DNA of 64,000 nt from Gracilimonas sp040877545 (GTDB lineage: Bacteria > Bacteroidota > Rhodothermia > Balneolales > Balneolaceae), in the NCBI GenBank assembly GCA_040877545.1, contig JBBDNN010000075.1, positions 9,118-73,117 of the forward strand. The letters are read 5' to 3'. Numbering within the stretch: position 1 is the stretch's first letter; every line of letters starts with the position of its first letter. Of the stretch, positions 35,633-46,700 are shown one piece after another. The notes beneath the pieces were generated by a model. It saw nothing but the letters and a program-made list of their open reading frames with translations, ran no database searches and was not told where the DNA came from. The position numbers and the translations under genes were made by a program.

Positions 35633-37243
35633 ATGGAAGAAGTTACAACTACTCATGCGCGGATATATCAACCTTTGACCATGGATTATGCTTTAGGGCG
35701 TTTTGGTCGGAATTTTAGTTTTTGGGGCTTATTTGGGATATGGATTGTTTTCATTGGAATGAGCATATCTTCAGTTTTTATTGTCGAGAATTTCTTTGGG
35801 TTTTCAGATATCCTGAATCAGGATAAAATAGGGCAGGTATTCCTTATTCAAATCCCCATGCTTATCGGGATGTTGCTGGTTTTTTGGGTGGGTTTTGAAT
35901 GGGGATTTATCCCAGTGTTTATTTCAACTTTTGTACTGGCTTTCACGGCCTCTATGACCTGGTATTGGGCCCTGCTTTACTCCATGTCTTTTACACTTGG
36001 CTTAGCTATTTATGCCCTTGCCTATTATTGTGTTTCCTTTGATGTGAGTTTGCGCTCAATCAAAAGCTTTGCCTTTTATGTGGTTGTATCTCTGTTTTCT
36101 GCCCTGGCATGTTCGCTGGGAGCTTTTGTGTGGAGCCGGTTTTATCACCTGCCGCTGTTCGAAACACTCATGATTTGGAAAAGCTGGTGGGTAAGCTTAT
36201 TTCTTCAGGCTTTTCTTGTTGGAGGTCCGCTGCTTTATTTTTTTACTCCATTTATTTATCACTTACGGGAAAAAAGGTTCAGCATTCCCCCTAAAAAAGA
36301 AGTATCACTTACCTGGATTTATTCTACTATTTCGGTTGTAGTATTGGTATTGGCTATGTTTATAATGTCCGCTAAACTTCTTGGCACGGAGTCTATAAAA
36401 GACGAAATGGCCGGTGCAAATCTCTCAACAGACTTGCTGACAAGCATTATGAGCGTGAATGAATCTTTTGAGATTGTAACTGCAATTTCTATCACCCTGG
36501 TCTTTTTTATTGGCATTGGCAGCATTTACCTGGTTGGCAGCTGGAACAGGAATTTACAAGAAGAAGTAGATGAACAGACAAAAGCATTACTTCATAATGA
36601 ACAGCAACTGAATGCAGCTTTGGATGAACGCAACCAGCTGCTAAATGAAATTCATGACAGGGTTCGCACTAACCTGAACATGGTATTGGCAATATTGGAA
36701 TTGCAGCTGAAAAATAATGGGAATAAATCAAATGAGCAGATTCTTAAAGACTCCCATTCGCTGATTCAATCGCTCACTATTGTCCATGAGTCAATGGCAC
36801 AAACAAAGCAGTCTCATAATGTAGATTTAAAAAATTACGCTATCAAACTGTGCAACCGCATAGATTCAACACTTCGGAAAGAAAATAAGCCTATTCAGTT
36901 GAATGTTTTTGCAACGGAGGGACTGATTTTACCCATGAAGCGTGCTATTCCTTTTGCCATTATTATAAATGAGCTGGTTACGAATTCCTGTAATCATGGA
37001 TTTAATATCGGCCAGAAAGGCTCGGTTCTAATACATCTTTCCAAGCAAAAAGATGAAATCATCTTAAAGGTAAGCGACAATGGTAATGGCCTGCCCGATA
37101 ATTTTGAAGATCTAATGACAAAAGGAATCGGTTTTCGGGTGGTTCGGGTTTTCAGTAAACAGCTGAATGCTGATCTTGAAATTATTTCAAAGGATGTTAC
37201 CTCTGTGAAACTAAGGGTCCCCGTGCAAGAAAAGAGCACTTGA
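35633..37243 (+). CDS. Polytopic membrane sensor kinase, HisKA_2 type
   Basis: A 536-residue kinase. Residues 25-310 contain about eight hydrophobic segments; the arrangement resembles MASE1-like sensor domains but is not a clear match. A coiled stretch (EEVDEQTKALLHNEQQL) leads to the H-box LLNEIHDRVRTNLNMVLAI with His341, characteristic of the HisKA_2 group. The ATPase domain has N-box IIINELVTNSCNHGF and G1 VSDNGNGLPDN, followed by KGIGFRVVRVFSKQL. No regulator adjoins it; the free receiver at 27118 is a candidate partner. Confidence 0.85.
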   Translation: MEEVTTTHARIYQPLTMDYALGRFGRNFSFWGLFGIWIVFIGMSISSVFIVENFFGFSDILNQDKIGQVFLIQIPMLIGMLLVFWVGFEWGFIPVFISTFVLAFTASMTWYWALLYSMSFTLGLAIYALAYYCVSFDVSLRSIKSFAFYVVVSLFSALACSLGAFVWSRFYHLPLFETLMIWKSWWVSLFLQAFLVGGPLLYFFTPFIYHLREKRFSIPPKKEVSLTWIYSTISVVVLVLAMFIMSAKLLGTESIKDEMAGANLSTDLLTSIMSVNESFEIVTAISITLVFFIGIGSIYLVGSWNRNLQEEVDEQTKALLHNEQQLNAALDERNQLLNEIHDRVRTNLNMVLAILELQLKNNGNKSNEQILKDSHSLIQSLTIVHESMAQTKQSHNVDLKNYAIKLCNRIDSTLRKENKPIQLNVFATEGLILPMKRAIPFAIIINELVTNSCNHGFNIGQKGSVLIHLSKQKDEIILKVSDNGNGLPDNFEDLMTKGIGFRVVRVFSKQLNADLEIISKDVTSVKLRVPVQEKST

Positions 37244-37397
37244 GTGACAAAAATCAACGATAAAATACCAAGAGATTTCTACTTTTCCTTAAAAGGAAGA
37301 ACTGGTGCAGTCAAATAGATGGAACTTTTTCATTTTACCCTTTCTTAAAACAAAACTTGCGACACCTTAAACGTTTTGTAAATTTCAAGAAAATAAA

Positions 37398-37973
37398 ATG
37401 ATACCAAATATGAGACGGATATTACCTCTTGCAGCCCTGACGCTTATAATTTTCTCAACCAGTGCCATTGCACAGATAGAAATTGGTGCTTCTTTTGAAT
37501 TAAGAAACGAAGATCCTGAAAGTGGTTTTGGGTTGCGCATTCAAAAAGGCTTTTTTGAAATTCTGCCGATGGTAGATGTTGGGTTGAGGGCACATTTCAG
37601 TTATTTCAGGGAAGAAAATCAAGTAGATGATAGCGGCGGTTTCAGCTATTCAGAAGATCTTACAAACTATGATTTTGGAATAGCAGCCTATGGTGGCGTG
37701 TCATTGGGTTTGATGGAACCTTATATAGGCTTAGGATTGGGTTCAGAGACAACAGACATTAATGTGGATTATCCTTTGGGGGCGGGTCCCGGACCGGAAG
37801 AAGGTGAAGAATCAAACATTTACTGGAACACATTTGTAGGTGCTAAAGTTACAATTATCCCTTTAGTGAAGCCGTTTGTGGAGTATCGGTATTCTAATAA
37901 GGAACTGGGAGAGCCGACCTTGGCTGATGCCCAAAACGGCCGCATTATGTTTGGTGTTAATTTAAGCTTCTGA
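37398..37973 (+). CDS. Small outer-membrane beta-barrel protein
   Basis: A 191-residue protein with a signal peptide (cut after STSAIAQ) followed by alternating barrel strands and ending in GRIMFGVNLSF, as in OmpW/OmpX-like eight-stranded barrels. The loop PLGAGPGPEEGEE is acidic. No specific ligand can be inferred. Start ATG 37398; an internal ATG 12 nt on (37410) would also keep the signal. Followed by a strong terminator. Confidence 0.8.
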   Translation: MIPNMRRILPLAALTLIIFSTSAIAQIEIGASFELRNEDPESGFGLRIQKGFFEILPMVDVGLRAHFSYFREENQVDDSGGFSYSEDLTNYDFGIAAYGGVSLGLMEPYIGLGLGSETTDINVDYPLGAGPGPEEGEESNIYWNTFVGAKVTIIPLVKPFVEYRYSNKELGEPTLADAQNGRIMFGVNLSF

Positions 37974-37990
37974 TTATTAACTTAGTTGAG

Positions 37991-38020
37991 AAGCGGATAT
38001 CAAACATATCCGCTTTTTTT
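37991..38020 (+). terminator. Intrinsic terminator after the small barrel gene
   Basis: Perfect 10-bp stem AAGCGGATAT / ATATCCGCTT with loop CAAAC, running into seven T. Placed 18 nt after the stop. Confidence 0.92.
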
Positions 38021-38110
38021 ATAGCCGCTCGACATCAAAAAGTGCTTTCTAATTTCGTTATAGGTACTTTAACAACCGGAGCTGTCTTAAGGGTAGTTTA
38101 GGTATAAAGA

Positions 38111-40357
38111 ATGAGTAAAGTAGCAACCATAGATAAATATGATCTTAAAGGTCATAAATTAAAAAAAGCTCAGAAAGAAGATCTGAAGCAACTGCTGGAG
38201 GTATGTCATGAGCATATCGAAAATGTAAATGAGGAGTCTATAACCTGGGCTTTTAAGCTTTGTTACCTCTCACATGAAGGAATGACCCGCGCCTCACACG
38301 AGCCCTATTATTACCATCCTGTAGAAGTAGCCAAAATTGTAGCCCGCGAAATTAATATTGACGATGTATCGGTAATTGCTTCATTACTACATGATACTGT
38401 TGAAGATACCGATGTTAACCTGGATGATATCCGCCATTGGTTTGGAGAAGAAGTTGCCGTTATTATTGATGGTGTGACAAAAATTGCCGGCGTCTTTAAA
38501 AGCAGGGACAGCAAGCAGGCGGAAGCATTTATGAAGCTGTTGCTTTCCATGGCCGAAGACATCCGTGTGGTACTTATTAAATTTGCTGACCGGCTGCATA
38601 ATATGCGAACCATTCAGCATTTAAAGCGTGAGAAGCAGATTAAAATCGCATCCGAAACCATGGAGCTATATGCTCCTTTGGCCCACCGGTTTGGATTATT
38701 CCGGATAAAAAATGAACTCGAAGACCTCTGTTTTAAAACCATAGATCCCACTTCTTATAAATTCGTAGCTCGTAAATTACGGGAGAAAAAAGAAGACCGG
38801 GAAGAATTTATTCATGAATTCATGAACCCGATTGATAAGGAATTCAGAAAGCTGAATTTCAATTTTGAGATAAAAGGCCGGCCCAAGCATATTTTTTCTA
38901 TTTACCGGAAGATGCAGCGGCAACAAAAACCCTTTGAAGAAATTTACGATCTGTTTGCCATTCGCATCATTCTTGAAAATCCACATACCAAAGAAGATTG
39001 CTGGCGCGTGTATTCCATTATCACCGATTGGTACACACCTATTCCGGAGCGATTCCGGGACTTTATTTCGGTGCCTAAAGCCAACGGTTATCAATCGCTT
39101 CATACTACTGTAATTACAAATAAAGGCCGAAAGGTTGAGGTTCAAATCAGAACCCGGCGCATGGATGATATTGCCGAGAAAGGCCTGGCTGCTCACTGGA
39201 AGTATAAAGAGGGTACACAACAAGGCTCCGAAACACTCGATAAATTTGTGAGTTGGGTACGCGATGTGCTGGATAATCCCCGCCCGGATGCCGCAACCGA
39301 TTTTGTGAAAGATTTCCAGCTGAACCTGTATAAAGATGAAATCTATGTATTCACTCCAACCGGAGAATTACGAACGCTTCCAGTGGATGCAACACCCATT
39401 GATTTTGCTTTTGAAATACACAGTGAAATTGGCGAAAGAGCCATGGCAGCCAAAGTAAATGGCAAGATGGTTCCGTTGCGGCAAAAACTTCAGAATGGCG
39501 ACCAGGTTGATATTATTACCGGCAATAAAATTAATCTGAACCCTGACTGGATTGATAATGTGGTAACCCATAAAGCGAAATCCAGAATTCGGCAGTTTAT
39601 AAAACAAAAACAGCGAAAAATTTCTGATGAAGGCAGGCAGATTTGGAATAAAAGAGCCGATAAAGGCAAGCTGGAAATATCTGACCAGGAACTAACTCGT
39701 TTTGCCAAGAAGTTTAACTATGAATCTACCCAGGATCTATTCTATGATATTGGATCTGGTGCTTTTGATGTAAGTGATTTGTTTAAGGAAGTTAAAAAAT
39801 ACAAAAGTACCGGGCGTGTAGATGAGCATGAAACATCAGAAGTACCTTTATTAAGTGAAGAGGAAATTCAGCAGACGTACATACATGCTGCACGAACAGA
39901 GGGGGTAGGTAAATCTCTTATTGTAAACGGGGAATTAAGCAATGTAAAATACTCCTATGCCAATTGCTGTAATCCAATTCCGGGTGATGATGTATTGGGA
40001 TTCATAAGCCGGACGGGTGAAATAAAAATTCATCGGACAATGTGTAATAATGCCCAGCATCTGCTCCAGACTGAAGGAGACCGTATTGTTGATGTGAGTT
40101 GGCCAAATAACTTAGGGGTGAAATTTTTGGGAGCCATAAAAGTAATTGGTGGAGATCGGGTTGGTATGATAAATGATATTACAGATGTGCTTTCTAAATC
40201 TTTGGAGACTAATATGAAAAGTATAAATGTAAGTAGTGACAGCGGAATGTTTGAAGGAATTATTACTGTATATGTAGATGGAATTTCCCATCTTAGGAGA
40301 ATCATGAAAAGGCTTGAAAAAGTAGAAGGAGTTAAAAATGTTTTACGTTACGAATAA
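38111..40357 (+). CDS. Bifunctional (p)ppGpp synthetase/hydrolase (RelA/SpoT)
   Basis: A 748-residue Rel/SpoT protein of full length. HD hydrolase domain with the metal-binding motif HDTVED (His94, Asp95 and the ED pair), so hydrolysis should be active; synthetase domain about 240-350 with FRDFISVPKANGYQSLHTT and VEVQIRTRRMD; TGS domain from about 400 (EIYVFTPTGELRTLP); zinc-finger/ZFD-like YANCCNPIPGDDVLGF; C-terminal ACT domain (AIKVIGGDRVGMINDITDV). It makes and degrades the stringent-response alarmone, which also connects to phosphate and growth control. Confidence 0.95.
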   Translation: MSKVATIDKYDLKGHKLKKAQKEDLKQLLEVCHEHIENVNEESITWAFKLCYLSHEGMTRASHEPYYYHPVEVAKIVAREINIDDVSVIASLLHDTVEDTDVNLDDIRHWFGEEVAVIIDGVTKIAGVFKSRDSKQAEAFMKLLLSMAEDIRVVLIKFADRLHNMRTIQHLKREKQIKIASETMELYAPLAHRFGLFRIKNELEDLCFKTIDPTSYKFVARKLREKKEDREEFIHEFMNPIDKEFRKLNFNFEIKGRPKHIFSIYRKMQRQQKPFEEIYDLFAIRIILENPHTKEDCWRVYSIITDWYTPIPERFRDFISVPKANGYQSLHTTVITNKGRKVEVQIRTRRMDDIAEKGLAAHWKYKEGTQQGSETLDKFVSWVRDVLDNPRPDAATDFVKDFQLNLYKDEIYVFTPTGELRTLPVDATPIDFAFEIHSEIGERAMAAKVNGKMVPLRQKLQNGDQVDIITGNKINLNPDWIDNVVTHKAKSRIRQFIKQKQRKISDEGRQIWNKRADKGKLEISDQELTRFAKKFNYESTQDLFYDIGSGAFDVSDLFKEVKKYKSTGRVDEHETSEVPLLSEEEIQQTYIHAARTEGVGKSLIVNGELSNVKYSYANCCNPIPGDDVLGFISRTGEIKIHRTMCNNAQHLLQTEGDRIVDVSWPNNLGVKFLGAIKVIGGDRVGMINDITDVLSKSLETNMKSINVSSDSGMFEGIITVYVDGISHLRRIMKRLEKVEGVKNVLRYE

Positions 40358-40393
40358 AGGTTTAATTAATATTAGGTAGATTTTAATTAAACT

Positions 40394-40401
40394 TATCTTT
40401 A
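40394..40401 (+). promoter_or_regulatory. Candidate -7 element of the HU-family gene
   Basis: TATCTTTA fits the TAnnTTTG-type -7 motif of this phylum and sits in an AT-rich 162-nt gap, about 120 nt before the start. The same octamer is found at 15068-15075 before phoB. Confidence 0.35.
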
Positions 40402-40519
40402 CAATAAACCAAGATTATTCATTTTAGGTCAAATAGATTAATAAATTTATTTGGAATAATCTGAAAGGACAAACCGCTTAATGATCAAGAAGATCAAGCA
40501 TAACATTAAATAATTACCA

Positions 40520-40843
40520 ATGATGACTTACACAAAACGAGATGTAGTACGTCGTGTTGCAGAAGCAATGGATGAACCAATGATTCAGGCAGAGCCCTGG
40601 GTTGACGCAGTAATAGTAGCCTTAAGAGAAATCATGTTGTCTGCTGATACGGAGTGCCGTATAGAGATTCGGGATTTTGGGGTATTTGAAGTAAAAGAGA
40701 CTAAGGCAAAACCAAAAGCACGTAATCCCAAAACTAATGAAGTTATTTACGTGCCGGCGCATAGAAAAACACATTTTAAGCCAAGTAAATTGCTTAAAAA
40801 GTTTTTACGCCAGCCATTAGAAGATCTAAAAAAGAATAAATAA
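40520..40843 (+). CDS. HU/IHF-family DNA-binding protein
   Basis: A 107-residue histone-like protein: YTKRDVVRRVAEAMDEP (helix 1), CRIEIRDFGVFEVKETKA (beta arm start), and RNPKTNEVIYVPAHRKTHFKPSKLLK, the RNP-containing DNA-bending arm. ATG 40520 is directly followed by a second ATG. It probably shapes the nucleoid. The gene starts a compact group with ruvX, def and fmt. Confidence 0.93.
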   Translation: MMTYTKRDVVRRVAEAMDEPMIQAEPWVDAVIVALREIMLSADTECRIEIRDFGVFEVKETKAKPKARNPKTNEVIYVPAHRKTHFKPSKLLKKFLRQPLEDLKKNK

Positions 40844-40855
40844 TTAAATGATAGT

Positions 40856-41281
40856 TTGTTGCAAGAATATTCACGCCTGGTAGGTATTGATGTTGGAAAA
40901 AAAAGAGTAGGAATTGCTCAAACCGACTTGCTTCAAACTATTGCATCTCCGGTTGGCACCTTTTCACCAGAGGAGGCTCTGTCAGAGCTTTCGAATATTG
41001 TGAAAAGTGCCCCGGTCGATAAGTTTGTTGTAGGATGGCCTTTATCTCCAAATGGAGATGAAGGGTCAGCTACACAAATGGCTCAGGATTTTATCAACAA
41101 CTTAAATCGCTTATTTCCTGATATTGAAGTAGCTAAAGTTGATGAGCGATACACTTCCAACAAAGCCCGTGATATTATGGTTGAGGTTGGTATACCCAAG
41201 AAAAAAAGAAGAGAAAAAGGAAGGGTAGACCGAATTGCTGCAGCTATTATATTGCAAAATTACCTTGATTCGAATTTTTAA
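40856..41281 (+). CDS. ruvX: Putative Holliday junction resolvase RuvX (YqgF)
   Basis: A 141-residue RNase H-fold nuclease: RLVGIDVGKKRVGIAQTD at the start with the first catalytic Asp, VDERYTSNKARDIM, and the final acidic RVDRIAAAIILQNYL. Start at TTG 40856, only 12 nt after the HU-family stop; a second TTG follows directly. In many bacteria YqgF acts in 16S rRNA 5' processing and recombination. Confidence 0.93.
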   Translation: MLQEYSRLVGIDVGKKRVGIAQTDLLQTIASPVGTFSPEEALSELSNIVKSAPVDKFVVGWPLSPNGDEGSATQMAQDFINNLNRLFPDIEVAKVDERYTSNKARDIMVEVGIPKKKRREKGRVDRIAAAIILQNYLDSNF

Positions 41282-41289
41282 CATATACC

Positions 41290-41847
41290 ATGTCCATACT
41301 ACCTATAGTAACCTACAATGACCCTATACTGAGAAAAAAGACAGAGGCGGTCAAAGAAAATACTCCTGAGCTGCAAACACTGATCGATAACATGCTGGAG
41401 ACAATGTATAATGCAGATGGGGTAGGTCTTGCAGCTCCACAGGTAGGTAAATCGCTCAAGCTTTTTGTAATGGATACAGATGCAATGATAGAGGAAGATG
41501 AAGTACCCTATGGTTCAATGGTATTTATAAATCCTATTATCTTAGAGAAAAAGGGAGACAAGATTTCAATGGAAGAAGGTTGCCTGAGTATCCCTGAAGT
41601 AAATGATAAAGTATTTCGTCCCGAAACTATTGTGATTGAATACTCTGACCGGGATTTTAATAAGCAGCGGCTGGAAGCTGGAGGCTGGACCTCCCGTGTT
41701 ATTCAGCATGAGTATGATCACCTGGAAGGGGTGTTATTTTTGGATCATCTTAGTGCCTTTAAAAAGAGGCTGCATAAATCCTTACTTAAAGAGATTAATG
41801 CCGGCGATAAGAAAGTGAAATATCCCGTTTTGCCTAAAAACAAATAA
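41290..41847 (+). CDS. def: Peptide deformylase
   Basis: A 185-residue enzyme with all three motifs: GVGLAAPQVG (44-53), EEGCLSIP (95-102, Cys98 a metal ligand) and QHEYDHLEG (139-147, His140/Glu141/His144). It removes the N-formyl group from new proteins. It lies 8 nt after ruvX and 10 nt before fmt, the usual def-fmt pairing. Confidence 0.97.
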   Translation: MSILPIVTYNDPILRKKTEAVKENTPELQTLIDNMLETMYNADGVGLAAPQVGKSLKLFVMDTDAMIEEDEVPYGSMVFINPIILEKKGDKISMEEGCLSIPEVNDKVFRPETIVIEYSDRDFNKQRLEAGGWTSRVIQHEYDHLEGVLFLDHLSAFKKRLHKSLLKEINAGDKKVKYPVLPKNK

Positions 41848-41857
41848 GCCGTCTGTT

Positions 41858-42772
41858 ATGAATATTGTTTTTATGGGCTCTCCGGAATTTGCTCTTCCCA
41901 GCCTGGAGAAAATTCACCAGTCGAATCACACTATAAAAGCAGTTGTCAGCAACAAAGACAAGAGAAGGGGCCGGGGTTCCCGCACATCTCCCACTCCGGT
42001 AAAAGCCAGGGCCATAGACTTAAAGTTGCCCGTCATTGAAGTGGAAAACTTATCTTCAGATGAATTTGAGCAGGATTTGAAAAAATTAGATGCAGATCTT
42101 TTCGTGGTGGTAGCATTTCGAATTTTGCCAAAAAAAATATTGAATATACCACGCTTTGGATCTATCAATCTTCATGCTTCTCTATTGCCGAAGTATCGTG
42201 GAGCTGCTCCAATCCATTGGGCGATCATTAATGGGGAAAAAGAAACCGGCTGTACGGTTTTTTTCCTCGATGAGAAGGTTGATACCGGTGGAATTCTGGC
42301 GCAGGAAAAAACCGCTGTCGGCCAAAATGAAACCACTGGTGATGTGTACGATCGTTTGCAGAAAATGGGTGGCAAATTATTAGTTGACGCAATTGATAAA
42401 ATAGCTACAGATGATTTTTCATTAAATATGCAGAACAATGAACTTGCCACACCTGCACCAAAATTGTTTAAAGACGACTGTCATATAGACTTTCAACAAC
42501 CGGCAGAAAAAGTTCATAACAAAATCAGAGGCTTAAGCCCCTTTCCCACCGCATGGGCCAACTGGAATAGTGAAAAGTTTAATATGTATCGCTCCAAAAT
42601 TGGCGTAAAGATGATGAAGGAACCTGGTGAACTTTTTGTATATAATAATTGTCTTTTTGTGGCATGTGCAAGTGGAAGCGTAGAATTATTAGAAGTGCAG
42701 TTGCCCGGAACAAAACGCCTGACAGGAGAAGAATTTATAAGGGGCTATGATGTTGCTGGAAAATTACACTGA
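41858..42772 (+). CDS. fmt: Methionyl-tRNA formyltransferase
   Basis: A 304-residue enzyme: MNIVFMGSPEFALPSL, the RGRGSRTSPTPVKARA loop, SINLHASLLPKYRGAAPIHWAIINGE with the catalytic Asn/His pair, and DTGGILAQEK. The C-terminal OB-like domain is complete (ending RLTGEEFIRGYDVAGKLH). It formylates initiator Met-tRNA, the counterpart of def. Confidence 0.97.
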   Translation: MNIVFMGSPEFALPSLEKIHQSNHTIKAVVSNKDKRRGRGSRTSPTPVKARAIDLKLPVIEVENLSSDEFEQDLKKLDADLFVVVAFRILPKKILNIPRFGSINLHASLLPKYRGAAPIHWAIINGEKETGCTVFFLDEKVDTGGILAQEKTAVGQNETTGDVYDRLQKMGGKLLVDAIDKIATDDFSLNMQNNELATPAPKLFKDDCHIDFQQPAEKVHNKIRGLSPFPTAWANWNSEKFNMYRSKIGVKMMKEPGELFVYNNCLFVACASGSVELLEVQLPGTKRLTGEEFIRGYDVAGKLH

Positions 42773-42853
42773 AAAATGATTGATTCTTGAAGAATTTTAT
42801 TTGAGATAAACACATCGTTTTTTATCATTTGCCAAAACCTCATAGGAAAAAGC

Positions 42854-43561
42854 ATGGATCAACCAGAATTACTTAATGCCGCAAGAGCTGGAGATTTGGA
42901 AGCTGTAAAAAAGCTTTTAAAAGGCAAGGCTGATATCAACGAAACGAATAAAAGTGGCGCTTCAGCACTTATATTAGCAGCTGAAAAAAATCATGCCGAC
43001 GTGGCGAAGTTCCTGGTAGAAGAGGGTGCCGATTTGACAATAGAAACAAAACTTGGTGGCACAGCACTGACTCGCGCTGCTGAAAATGGCAATATTGAGC
43101 TGCTTAAATTTTTACTCGATAAGGGATCAAAAATTGGTGATCTCTCCCTTATTGCTGCTGCCCGCTATAATAATATTGAGGCTGTAAAACTTTTACTTGA
43201 AGCCGGCGCCGATGTTGATGCACAACAACGTTGGGGGCATACTGCTTTAATGTTAGCTGCAAAAGCAGGAAATACACAAGTGGTAAAATACCTGATTGAC
43301 CGCGGTGCGAATGTAAAGTTGAGAGATAAAAATGGCGATACGGCTATGATGATAGCTATGGACAATGAACAGGAAGATATTGCCATGATTTTACAAAGAA
43401 AGGGTGCCAAGGTGGAAGTAAAACAAAAAAAGAAAGAATCAGCACCCGTTCTGGCTGATGATGATGATGACGACGAGAGTGATGATTTGGAAGATACTCC
43501 GGATGTAGACGATCTGGTTGATGGTGAGGATCTGCCCGATGATGTAGATTTGGAAGACTAG
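42854..43561 (+). CDS. Ankyrin-repeat protein with acidic tail
   Basis: A 235-residue protein of about five to six ankyrin repeats (LLNAARAGDLEAVKKLL, SALILAAEKNHADVAKFL, TALTRAAENGNIELLKFL, TALMLAAKAGNTQVVKYL, TAMMIAMDNEQEDIAMIL). After a basic stretch (KQKKKES) it ends in about 40 mostly acidic residues with a run of Asp. There is no signal peptide, so it acts in the cytoplasm as a protein-binding scaffold. The partner is unknown. Confidence 0.9.
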   Translation: MDQPELLNAARAGDLEAVKKLLKGKADINETNKSGASALILAAEKNHADVAKFLVEEGADLTIETKLGGTALTRAAENGNIELLKFLLDKGSKIGDLSLIAAARYNNIEAVKLLLEAGADVDAQQRWGHTALMLAAKAGNTQVVKYLIDRGANVKLRDKNGDTAMMIAMDNEQEDIAMILQRKGAKVEVKQKKKESAPVLADDDDDDESDDLEDTPDVDDLVDGEDLPDDVDLED

Positions 43562-43736
43562 TTTATTCGCCAGTATTCCATTGTGCTGTTTCTTTAAAAT
43601 CAGATTGCTCTTTCTACAGCCCCTGACGCTAATCTATTGCTCGTAAAACTACTCTTTTCAGGGAATATTTTTATCTAAATAGTGGCAGCTGAAGTTTATA
43701 TATTATTCAAAGAAAATAATAAAGAAGTCTTAAGGT

Positions 43737-46700
43737 TTGCTTGTGGTTTTTAGTTGTAGACAGGTTAAATATTTCGGGTTTTTGCTAATAGGGTTTTTAG
43801 GTTACTTACCTTTCTCACCTTCTGTACAAGCACAGGAAAAATGGTCATTTGGCCCCCTTAATGAATCCGGATTTACGGTAGAAAGAGTTCTTACTACAGA
43901 AGAAGGCTTGCCGGCAAATGGGGTAAATAATATAATCCAGGATAGTAAAGGATACATTTGGGCAGCCACCTACAACGGGTTGGTACGTTATGATGGCAGA
44001 AAAATAAAAGTCTTTAACAGCGCTAATGTTCCCCAACTGTATTCAAATCGTTTTCTGGATGTAATGGAGGATAGCAAGGGGCGTATTTGGGCAGGACTGG
44101 AATACAATAACCTCATGGTTATAGATGATTCTGTCACTGTATACAACATTTCTTCTACAGATGATAATCAAAACATCCACATTACAGTTATCAGTGAAAC
44201 CCCTGATGGTAGAATTATGGTAGGTACTAATAATAGCCTGCTTATTTTTGAGGATGGAAGTTTCAGAAAGTTGGATGGGCTAAAAACGGAGTCGGTACAG
44301 CAGATTATCCATAAAAATAATTTTAGCTATATACTGTTGCAGACAATTTTGTACCGGCTTTTCCCAGATGGTTCTAAAGATAAAATTTTACTTCAGATTA
44401 ATGAACAGGGAGAAATAGAGCATCCCAATTACAATATTTCAGAGTTTGCCAAACCGGGTTTTACCTTTATAGATATGAGTTTCCGCGATAATGAGTTGTG
44501 GCTGTTAAGTCATGGCGGACTGGCTAAAATAAAAAAAACCGACTATGAAATTATCCTTACCAGCGAAGACCTAAAGCAAGATTTATTACATGGTTTTTAT
44601 TTTAATGATAATACTCTTTTCGTTTTTGGTACTGGCGGATTATTTGCAGCTCGCGGGATTTATACCAGAGATCTGAAAATAGAAAAGTTTTCCGGGTACA
44701 CATCAAATGATCTTTTAATTGATCATGAAGGTTCTGTATGGCTTGCGACAGGAGCATTTGGATTACGACAATTTGTTTCAACTCCTGTCTTGCAAGTAGA
44801 TAAATACGAGCAATTAGCAGGCAAGGCAATTACCGGAATTTTGCAATCAAATGAAAAAGGCAACCCTCTATATATAGGCACAAATTGTGATGGCTTATAT
44901 AAATATTCTGCCAATAATGTCGAAAGGTTTTCTGCAGAATCCGGAATTGAAAATAATTGTGTCTGGTCTCTGATGAAAGATTCTGATGGAATCCTTTGGG
45001 TGGGCACCTGGGGAAGGGGAGCTTATTACCGAAGCCCAGGTTCTGATAGTTTTCAGCGCTTCAATCCCACTGAAATGGAAGATGCCAATGCAGTACTTTC
45101 TATTTATGAAGACAATTCAGGTAGAGTTTGGTTTGGTACTTATTATAATGGCTTATTTAGAAAAGATGGCGACATGGTTGAAACAATTACCATGGCAGAT
45201 GGTAGCATGTTGCCCTCAATACGTTCCTTCTATGAAGATGACAGCAATCGACTTTGGGTTGCCACAGATCGTGGTTTAGGATATGTAAAGGATGACTATT
45301 TTGTGCAGCCTAAAGAGCTTAATGCTATTAAAAACCAAAACATCAGAACCATTCAGCAGGATGGTACCGGACGTTTTTGGGTAGGAAGCTACGGGGGCGG
45401 CTTATTTACATTTGAACGCGGTGGAGAATTAATAAACATTACACAAGAACAGGGTTTATTTGATAATACCATCTCTCAACTGGCTTTTGATACTTCAGGA
45501 AATATATGGCTTGGGGGAAATTTGGGTGTCTTTTTTATTGAACGAACCCAAATCAATTCATTTTTGGCAGGTAAGATTGCAGAGCTTAAGATTTCAAGAT
45601 TAGGGGTAAAAGAAGGGTTACCCATTCGTGAAACCACCGGTGGATTTATGCCTTCCAGTTTTATGGATGATAATGGTGTGTTTTATATACCGACTGTACA
45701 AGGGATTTCTGTAATTCATACCAACCGGATGATATTGAACCGAGCCCGGCCCAATGTAATTATTGAAGAGGTAGAAGTGAATGGCACAATTCTGAAGCCT
45801 AAACAGATATCCTCTCTATCCTACAAAAGCCAAAGGTTGGTTTTTAAGTTTGCCGCGCTCACTTTCAGCAATTCGGATAATGCTCATTTTCAATATAAGT
45901 TGGAAGGATTTGATAGTGATTGGCATGAAGGTGACGAGCTTCCTGAAGTAGTCTATACCTCTTTACCTGCCGGGAGCTATACCTTATATATAAGAGCCTC
46001 TAACAACGATGGCTTTTGGTATGAAGAAGGAACTGCCCTGGAATTTACCATTCAGCCTCCTTTTTGGCAGACTTTTTGGTTCTATTTTCTTGCTGTGTTT
46101 ACCCTTTCGGGTTGCATTATTGGATTTTTGAACTACAGAACACGCCTGTATCAACTCAGGGAAAAGAAATTAACAGCCTTGGTGGAAGACCAAACAGCTA
46201 CCATCAGAGAAGAAAAAGAACTGCTTGAAAAAGCTTATTTCGACCTGGAAAAAAACAAGTCGCTAATAGAGGAGTCCAAACATACAATTGAAGAACAAAC
46301 CGTTCTCCTTAGGAAAAATGATGAGATTAGGTCCAGGTTTTTTTCAAATATTTCACATGAACTGCGAGCACCACTTACTCTTATAAAAGGTATGCTAGAA
46401 CAATCTCTTAAAGGGCGTTTTGGCTCCGGAACCGCAAACAAAAAGCTGGGCCTTGACCTGAATGCAATGGCAACTCATGCTAATCGGTTACAGTCTCAGG
46501 TGGATTATTTGTTGGAATTATCGAGCCTTGAAGTCGGAGATATACAGGTGTCCAGGAAGATATATGACCTAAACTCCCAGGTTTCCTTATTAGCGGATCT
46601 TTTTGAGACGGTATCCCAAGACAATAAGGTCAGGTTTACATTTGAAATGGAAGAACGACCGATTTTGATTCAGGCTGATCCGGAGAAAATTGAGAAGGTG

